From Pseudomonas sp. GD04091 (GTDB taxonomy: Bacteria; Pseudomonadota; Gammaproteobacteria; Pseudomonadales; Pseudomonadaceae), in the NCBI RefSeq assembly GCF_029836165.1, contig NZ_JAOEBG010000016.1:62001-126000 (forward strand): a stretch of 64,000 nt of DNA, written 5' to 3'. The notes below the pieces were generated by a model that had not been told where the DNA came from, searched no databases, and saw nothing but the letters and a program-made list of their open reading frames with translations. The position numbers and the translations under genes are program-made. How positions within the stretch are numbered: position 1 is the stretch's first letter; every line of letters starts with the position of its first letter. This document shows positions 59,728-64,000 of the stretch, in pieces.

Positions 59728-60158
59728 TACACACCCTCCACGTTCAGGCCCATGCTACGGGCAGAGCCGGCGATGGTGCGTACAGCAGCGTCCAGGTCAG
59801 CGGCAGTCAGATCGGCCTGTTTGGCCTTGGCGATATCTTCCAGCTGAGCACGGGTAACGGTACCGACCTTGACGGTGTTCGGACGGGCCGAACCACTGGT
59901 CAGGCCAGCAGCTTTCTTCAGCAGAACCGAGGCAGGGGTGCTCTTGGTCTCGAAGGTGAAGCTACGGTCACTGTAGACAGTGATGATCACTGGAGTCGGC
60001 AGACCTGGCTCTTGACCCTGGGTACGGGCGTTGAAGGCCTTGCAGAATTCCATGATGTTCACACCGTGTTGACCCAGTGCTGGACCAACGGGTGGGCTTG
60101 GGTTGGCCTGGCCGGCCTTTACTTGCAGCTTGATGTAAGCCTGAATCTTCTTAGCCAT
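59727..60158 (-). CDS. rplK: 50S ribosomal protein L11
   Basis: 143 residues starting MAKKIQAYIKLQVKAGQANP SPPVG; C-terminal RNA-binding domain contains TVTRAQLEDIAKAKQADL and ARSMGLNVEGV. It forms the GTPase-associated centre and is needed for RelA activation. Encoded just after the terminator at 60228-60259, so it heads the rplKAJL group. Confidence 0.98.
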   Translation of the reverse strand: MAKKIQAYIKLQVKAGQANPSPPVGPALGQHGVNIMEFCKAFNARTQGQEPGLPTPVIITVYSDRSFTFETKSTPASVLLKKAAGLTSGSARPNTVKVGTVTRAQLEDIAKAKQADLTAADLDAAVRTIAGSARSMGLNVEGV

Positions 60159-60227
60159 GAGCTACTCCAAAATCGGGTACGAACGCCAGACGGCTCCCCG
60201 GATGACTTGCGTTTTATCCCAGTGACG

Positions 60228-60259
60228 ACAAAACCCCGCAGCACATAGGGCTGCGGGGT
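60228..60259 (-). terminator. Rho-independent terminator after nusG
   Basis: Perfect 10-bp stem ACCCCGCAGC/GCTGCGGGGT (60233-60242 with 60250-60259), 7-nt loop, TTTTG on the minus strand. I see no consensus promoter between it and rplK (60159-60227), so read-through into rplK is likely. Confidence 0.85.
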
Positions 60260-60277
60260 ATGGGATGCTTCGTTCCG

Positions 60278-60811
60278 CTAGACCTTCTCGACCTGGCTGA
60301 ACTCGAGCTCCACCGGAGTGGAGCGACCGAAAATGAGCACCGCGACCTGCAGGCGACTCTTCTCGTAGTTAACTTCTTCGACACTGCCGTTGAAGTCAGC
60401 GAAGGGACCGTCAATGACGCGAACCACTTCACCCGGCTCGAACAGCGTCTTCGGCTTGGGCTTGTCACTGCCGTCGGCCACGCGACGCAGGATGGCCTCA
60501 GCCTCTTTATCGGTGATCGGCGCAGGCTTGTCTGCGGTACCACCAATGAAACCCATGACTCGAGGGGTATCCTTGACAAGGTGCCAAGTCCCTTCGTTCA
60601 TTTCCATCTGGACCAATACATAGCCAGGGAAGAATTTACGCTCGCTCTTGCGCTTCTGGCCGTTACGCATTTCGACGACTTCTTCGGTCGGGACCAGAAT
60701 CTCGCCGAATTCGTCTTCCATGCCAGCCAGCTTGACACGCTCGATCAGGGAGCGCATGACATGCTTCTCGTAACCCGAGTAAGCATGAACAACATACCAA
60801 CGCTTAGCCAC
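60278..60811 (-). CDS. nusG: Transcription termination/antitermination factor NusG
   Basis: 177 residues. N-terminal NGN domain (MAKRWYVVHAYSGYEKHVMR onward) binds RNA polymerase; C-terminal KOW (PGEVVRVIDGPFADFNGSVE) binds Rho or S10. Length close to E. coli NusG (181). Ten bases after secE, the usual pair. Confidence 0.98.
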   Translation of the reverse strand: MAKRWYVVHAYSGYEKHVMRSLIERVKLAGMEDEFGEILVPTEEVVEMRNGQKRKSERKFFPGYVLVQMEMNEGTWHLVKDTPRVMGFIGGTADKPAPITDKEAEAILRRVADGSDKPKPKTLFEPGEVVRVIDGPFADFNGSVEEVNYEKSRLQVAVLIFGRSTPVELEFSQVEKV

Positions 60812-60820
60812 GAGACACCC

Positions 60821-61189
60821 TTAGCCAACGATCAAGGAGACCAACCAGCCGAGCAGGGAGTCGAGACCCCACAGCAGCAGTGCCATAACCAGAACTACAG
60901 CCACGACAATCAGCGTGGTCTGGGTGGTTTCTTGGCGGGTTGGCCACACGACTTTACGGATCTCGGTACGAGCTTCCTTCGCCAGCGCAAAGAACGACTT
61001 GCCTTTGGCGGTCTGCAGGGCAACGAAGCCAGCGACTGCAGCCAAAGCGAGCAGGACGAGTACGCGATACAGGATCGGAGAGGCAGAGTAATACTGATTA
61101 CCCACTACGCCCACGACTACCAATGCGACAACAGCCAGCCACTTGAACAGATCAAAACGCGATTCTTGGGCTTCAGTTTTGGGAGTCAT
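60821..61189 (-). CDS. secE: Protein translocase subunit SecE
   Basis: 122 residues from MTPKTEAQESRFDLFKWLAV. Three membrane helices (about 15-35, 41-60 and 92-114) as in E. coli SecE, with the amphipathic KEARTEIRKVVWPTRQET that clamps SecY. The frame starts 11 codons earlier, but the family start is this ATG. Follows tRNA-Trp. Confidence 0.97.
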   Translation of the reverse strand: MTPKTEAQESRFDLFKWLAVVALVVVGVVGNQYYSASPILYRVLVLLALAAVAGFVALQTAKGKSFFALAKEARTEIRKVVWPTRQETTQTTLIVVAVVLVMALLLWGLDSLLGWLVSLIVG

Positions 61190-61233
61190 CAAGGAGGATC
61201 CTGTGAGAAGAAAGCCAATCACACCGAGGTGAA

Positions 61234-61309
61234 TGGCAGGTCAGGAGGGAATCGAACCCCCAACCTACGGTTTTGGAGACCGTCGCTCTGCCAATTGAGC
61301 TACTGACCT
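61234..61309 (-). tRNA. tRNA-Trp(CCA)
   Basis: 76 nt including encoded CCA. Acceptor AGGTCAG pairs CTGACCT; anticodon CCA at 61274-61276 in CTCCAAA; T-loop GGTTCGATTCC. It precedes secE-nusG on the same strand, the conserved trpT-secE-nusG order. Confidence 0.98.
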
Positions 61310-61331
61310 ATAACGCTGTATCAGGCCGGCC

Positions 61332-61359
61332 ATTATACCGGCCCGATCAAATAAATCAA
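61332..61359 (-). promoter_or_regulatory. Promoter of tRNA-Trp-secE-nusG
   Basis: On the minus strand TTGATT (61354-61359), 16 bases, TATAAT (61332-61337). The -10 box is inside GGCCGGTATAATGGCCGGCC, a near-palindrome. It lies within 5 bases of the end of the second tuf gene, with no terminator between. Confidence 0.8.
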
Positions 61360-61363
61360 CTAC

Positions 61364-62557
61364 TTATTCAATAATTTTTGCTACGACGCCGGCGCCGACG
61401 GTACGACCGCCTTCACGGATGGCGAAGCGCAGACCGTCTTCCATCGCGATGGTCTTGATCAGGGTGACAGTCATCTGAATGTTGTCACCTGGCATTACCA
61501 TCTCAACGCCTTCCGGCAGTTCGCAGTTACCGGTCACGTCAGTGGTACGGAAGTAGAACTGAGGACGGTAGCCTTTGAAGAACGGAGTGTGACGGCCGCC
61601 TTCTTCCTTCGACAGGACGTAGACTTCTGCGGTGAACTTGGTGTGCGGCTTGACCGAACCTGGCTTGACCAGAACCTGGCCACGCTCAACGTCGTCACGC
61701 TTGGTACCACGCAGCAGAACGCCGCAGTTCTCACCAGCACGACCTTCGTCCAGCAGCTTGCGGAACATCTCAACGCCGGTGCAGGTAGTGGTGGTGGTGT
61801 CACGCAGACCAACGATTTCCAGCGGGTCTTGAACGCGGACGATACCACGCTCGATACGGCCGGTAACAACAGTACCACGACCCGAGATCGAGAATACGTC
61901 TTCGATCGGCATCAGGAACGGCTGGTCGATGGCACGAACTGGCTCAGGAATGTAGCTGTCCAGAGTCTCTACCAGCTTCTTGACAGCGGTAGTGCCCATT
62001 TCGTTGTCGTCTTTGCCTTCCAGGGCCATACGAGCCGAACCGATGATGATCGGAGTGTCGTCGCCTGGGAAGTCGTAGGTGGACAGCAGGTCGCGAACTT
62101 CCATCTCGACCAGTTCCAGCAGCTCAGCGTCGTCTACCAGGTCAGCCTTGTTCAGGAAGACCACGATGTACGGAACGCCTACCTGACGGGACAGCAGGAT
62201 GTGCTCACGGGTTTGTGGCATCGGACCATCGGCGGCCGAGCAAACCAGGATCGCGCCGTCCATCTGGGCAGCACCGGTGATCATGTTCTTCACGTAGTCA
62301 GCGTGACCTGGGCAGTCAACGTGAGCGTAGTGACGAATGGTCGAGTTGTACTCAACGTGAGCGGTGTTGATGGTGATACCGCGCGCTTTTTCTTCCGGAG
62401 CCGAGTCGATCTTGTCGAACTCAACGATTGCCGAACCGAAAACTTCGGAGCAAACGCGAGTCAGAGCTGCGGTCAGAGTGGTCTTACCGTGGTCAACGTG
62501 GCCAATGGTGCCGACGTTAACGTGGGGAAGGGAACGATCAAACTTTTCCTTAGCCAT
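61364..62557 (-). CDS. tuf: Elongation factor Tu, copy behind the tRNA cluster
   Basis: 397 residues, identical in protein sequence to the copy at 44770-45963 and differing from it at only a small number of synonymous positions, several near the 3' end. Such near-identity is expected from gene conversion between the two loci. The order tRNA-Tyr, tRNA-Gly, tRNA-Thr, tuf matches the tufB transcription unit of E. coli. Confidence 0.99.
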
Positions 62558-62600
62558 CGATACAGTCCTCCGCAGAAGAAATAGTCATACCGCTGATAAA

Positions 62601-62632
62601 ACAAAGGCAGATATTTTCATATCTGCCTTTGT
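62601..62632 (-). promoter_or_regulatory. Perfect 14-bp hairpin between tRNA-Thr and tuf
   Basis: ACAAAGGCAGATAT (62601-62614), 4-nt loop, ATATCTGCCTTTGT (62619-62632); on the minus strand followed by TTTTATC. It could be an attenuator or RNase processing site in the tRNA-tuf transcript. Confidence 0.7.
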
Positions 62633-62637
62633 CTATA

Positions 62638-62713
62638 TGGAGCTCTTGAGCGGACTTGAACCGCTGACCTCACCCTTACCAAGGGTGTGCTCTACCAACT
62701 GAGCTACAAGAGC
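62638..62713 (-). tRNA. tRNA-Thr(GGT)
   Basis: 76 nt with encoded CCA; acceptor GCTCTTG/CAAGAGC, anticodon GGT at 62678-62680, T-loop GGTTCAAGTCC. Third tRNA of the cluster that precedes tuf. Confidence 0.98.
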
Positions 62714-62741
62714 GAAACACTTTGCGCAATAACAGCAAACT

Positions 62742-62815
<74 letters not shown>

Positions 62816-62839
62816 GGAGCTTGCGGCTCTCGCTAAAAC

Positions 62840-62923
62840 TGGTGGAGGGAGAAGGATTCGAACCTTCGAAGCTCTCGCAACGGATTTACAGTCCGTCCCC
62901 TTTGGCCGCTCGGGAATCCCTCC
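62840..62923 (-). tRNA. tRNA-Tyr(GTA)
   Basis: 84 nt with encoded CCA and a long variable arm; acceptor GGAGGGA/TCCCTCC, anticodon GTA at 62887-62889 in CTGTAAAT, T-loop GGTTCGAATCC. First tRNA of the cluster, directly after the promoter. Confidence 0.98.
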
Positions 62924-62938
62924 TGCTTTGTGGGCGGC

Positions 62939-62967
62939 ATTTTCAACTCTTGCCGTCCTGCTGTCAA
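62939..62967 (-). promoter_or_regulatory. Promoter of the tRNA-Tyr-Gly-Thr-tuf unit
   Basis: On the minus strand TTGACA (62962-62967), 17 bases, GAAAAT (62939-62944), followed by GCCGCCC, a G+C-rich discriminator as in stringently controlled stable-RNA promoters. Confidence 0.78.
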
Positions 62968-63067
62968 GCTTTTTTCAATTAAATCTTGAAGTTAGCTACT
63001 TTGACAACCGCTTCCAGCGCCACCACCTCAGTGGTGTTCCCTGTGAAGCGGGCGCCATTCTATCAAG

Positions 63068-63493
63068 CTATTCAGCAGTTGCAATACCCTCGCACAAAAT
63101 AATTTTGTGTTTTAAGTCTTTGAAATCCTTAGAAAGAATCGAGAGCACCGTTTGGTCCAGCAAACGCTCGCTGTCAGGGGCAACCTTGAGCCAGAAACCG
63201 TCCGCACCCGGCAGCTGACCTGCGACCGGCACAGCGCTGATATCGAGGCTCAGCAGACGCTGGCGCAAGGCATCGAGCTGTTCTCGCGCCGCAACGCCGC
63301 CCACCACCAGGCACTCATCACGACGGCGGGCGGGCGCCGCAGCCCCAGTCTCGCGCAACAGGCGGATTTCCTGCTGGCTGCCCTTGTACAACGAGAGCGG
63401 CGCGACCTCTTTCACCTTGAGAGGGGCCTCCTGCTGATGCCAGACGTAATAGAAGACGTTCAGCACGAGCAATAGCAGAAACAACCAGCGCAT
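63068..63493 (-). CDS. SPOR-like small membrane-anchored protein
   Basis: A 141-residue protein with an N-terminal hydrophobic anchor (RWLFLLLLVLNVFYYVW) and a periplasmic C-terminal domain of SPOR-like pattern (ECLVVGGVAAREQLDALRQR, then LPGADGFWLKV). SPOR domains bind denuded peptidoglycan. I choose the ATG at 63493 (GAGG before it); a GTG two codons earlier is possible. It follows coaX by 7 bases, forming an operon. The spacer 62924-63067 holds the tRNA promoter. Specific function unknown. Confidence 0.75.
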   Translation of the reverse strand: MRWLFLLLLVLNVFYYVWHQQEAPLKVKEVAPLSLYKGSQQEIRLLRETGAAAPARRRDECLVVGGVAAREQLDALRQRLLSLDISAVPVAGQLPGADGFWLKVAPDSERLLDQTVLSILSKDFKDLKHKIILCEGIATAE

Positions 63494-63500
63494 AGACACC

Positions 63501-64000
63501 TCAGTTCAATGGGCAGGCCATGGCCAGGCCGACGAATACCAGGTCTGGAATGATCCGCGCCTGGGGAGCGGCCTCGCGCACCAAGGGTGCGTCGCCACCA
63601 GTGAGGAACACCGTGAAGTCGTCACCCCACAGCGCCTCGGCCTGCTCGATCTGAGCGCGAGCAAACCCCTGGAGCATCAAAACGCAACCGCGCTCGACCG
63701 CCTCAACCGTGGAGCGACCAGGAGCAAGGCTGCTCAATGCCCGCTCAGCAGAGGCGTCGTCATAGCGGATACGTCGAGTGTGCGTTCGCAACTGGCTGCG
63801 CATCAGCGGCATCCCCGGGCATATGTAGCCACCCAGGTGCTCGCCATCGGCAGCCACGAAGTCAGCCTTTGCTGCAGTTCCGAAGTCGATGATCAAGCAG
63901 GCACCTTTGGCCAGATGATACGCACCGAGCGCTGCCAGCCAGCGGTCCATGCCCAGCCGCTGGAAGTCTTCATAGCCATTTCGGACTCCAGCCATTTCCC
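63501..64000 (-). CDS. coaX: Type III pantothenate kinase, C-terminal part (gene runs off the window)
   Basis: About 166 C-terminal codons are visible. CoaX phosphorylates pantothenate, the first step of coenzyme A synthesis, without ADP inhibition. ASKHA-fold marks seen: LIIDFGTAAKADFVAADGEH (phosphate-binding and catalytic Asp), GGYICPGMPLMRSQLRTHT and FLTGGDAPLV (adenosine motif). The start codon and first motif lie beyond 64000; the Met at 63993-63995 is internal. In Pseudomonas coaX follows birA and precedes this SPOR-like gene. Confidence 0.94.
   Translation of the reverse strand, partial: EMAGVRNGYEDFQRLGMDRWLAALGAYHLAKGACLIIDFGTAAKADFVAADGEHLGGYICPGMPLMRSQLRTHTRRIRYDDASAERALSSLAPGRSTVEAVERGCVLMLQGFARAQIEQAEALWGDDFTVFLTGGDAPLVREAAPQARIIPDLVFVGLAMACPLN

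Noticed and set aside
61364..62557. Second tuf copy as a recent insertion or assembly duplicate
   Set aside because: It has its own conserved tRNA-tuf and trnW-secE context and silent differences from the other copy, so it is the normal second tuf gene.

Overview
The window looks like a Pseudomonas chromosome of the P. putida group. The evidence is the high G+C, putida-type REP sequences (TTCGCGGG...CCCGCTCCCACAG), a Pseudomonas-like order ssb-MFS-uvrA-ferritin-katA-rplQ, and the S10/spc/alpha/str/rif ribosomal superoperon next to coaX. I recall this order from Pseudomonas genomes and could not search for it.

Layout. (1) 1-4970: housekeeping genes (partial glpG rhomboid, a metallophosphoesterase, nadK, a DUF1853 gene, a cytochrome b561, a PLP-dependent desulfhydrase/ACC-deaminase-like enzyme). 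(2) 4971-5894: no gene, but a composite repeat. Two arms of about 250 bp form an imperfect inverted repeat around a 70-bp AT-rich loop, and a different hexanucleotide array lies outside each arm. (3) 5895-15097, minus strand: a complete selenocysteine and formate-oxidation block, selC-selB-selA-fdhE-fdoI-fdoH-fdoG. fdoG has an in-frame UGA at 14507-14509 followed by a good SECIS hairpin, so this one block encodes both the Sec machinery and its client. (4) 15378-23011, plus strand: a colicin V-like microcin locus. It holds an HlyD-type adaptor, a stand-alone LuxR-type HTH, a 103-residue double-glycine precursor, a small two-helix presumed immunity protein, degenerate duplicates of that pair, a JmjC/ROX-like 2-oxoglutarate oxygenase, a C39-peptidase ABC transporter and a TolC-family channel. 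The peptide/immunity part is AT-rich and probably acquired. (5) 23142-30767: a HbpS/GlcG-like secreted protein, ssb, an MFS transporter, uvrA, a ferritin and katA. (6) 30938-61309, minus strand: rplQ to trnW, i.e. the alpha, spc, S10, str (rpsL-rpsG-fusA-tuf) and rif (rplKAJL-rpoBC) operons and secE-nusG. (7) 61364-64000: a second tuf gene behind a Tyr-Gly-Thr tRNA cluster, a SPOR-like small protein and partial coaX.

The most unusual unit is the microcin locus. The precursor has the leader length and total length I remember for colicin V, and the transport genes supply a complete type I export path with leader cleavage by the C39 domain. A JmjC oxygenase resembling ribosomal-protein hydroxylases sits between the peptide genes and the transporter, which suggests a hydroxylated microcin. 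Three immunity-like copies (one intact, one fused in frame to the tail of a second peptide, one split by an amber codon) record repeated duplication and decay at the variable end of the locus. Functional assignments there are inference from sequence and context.
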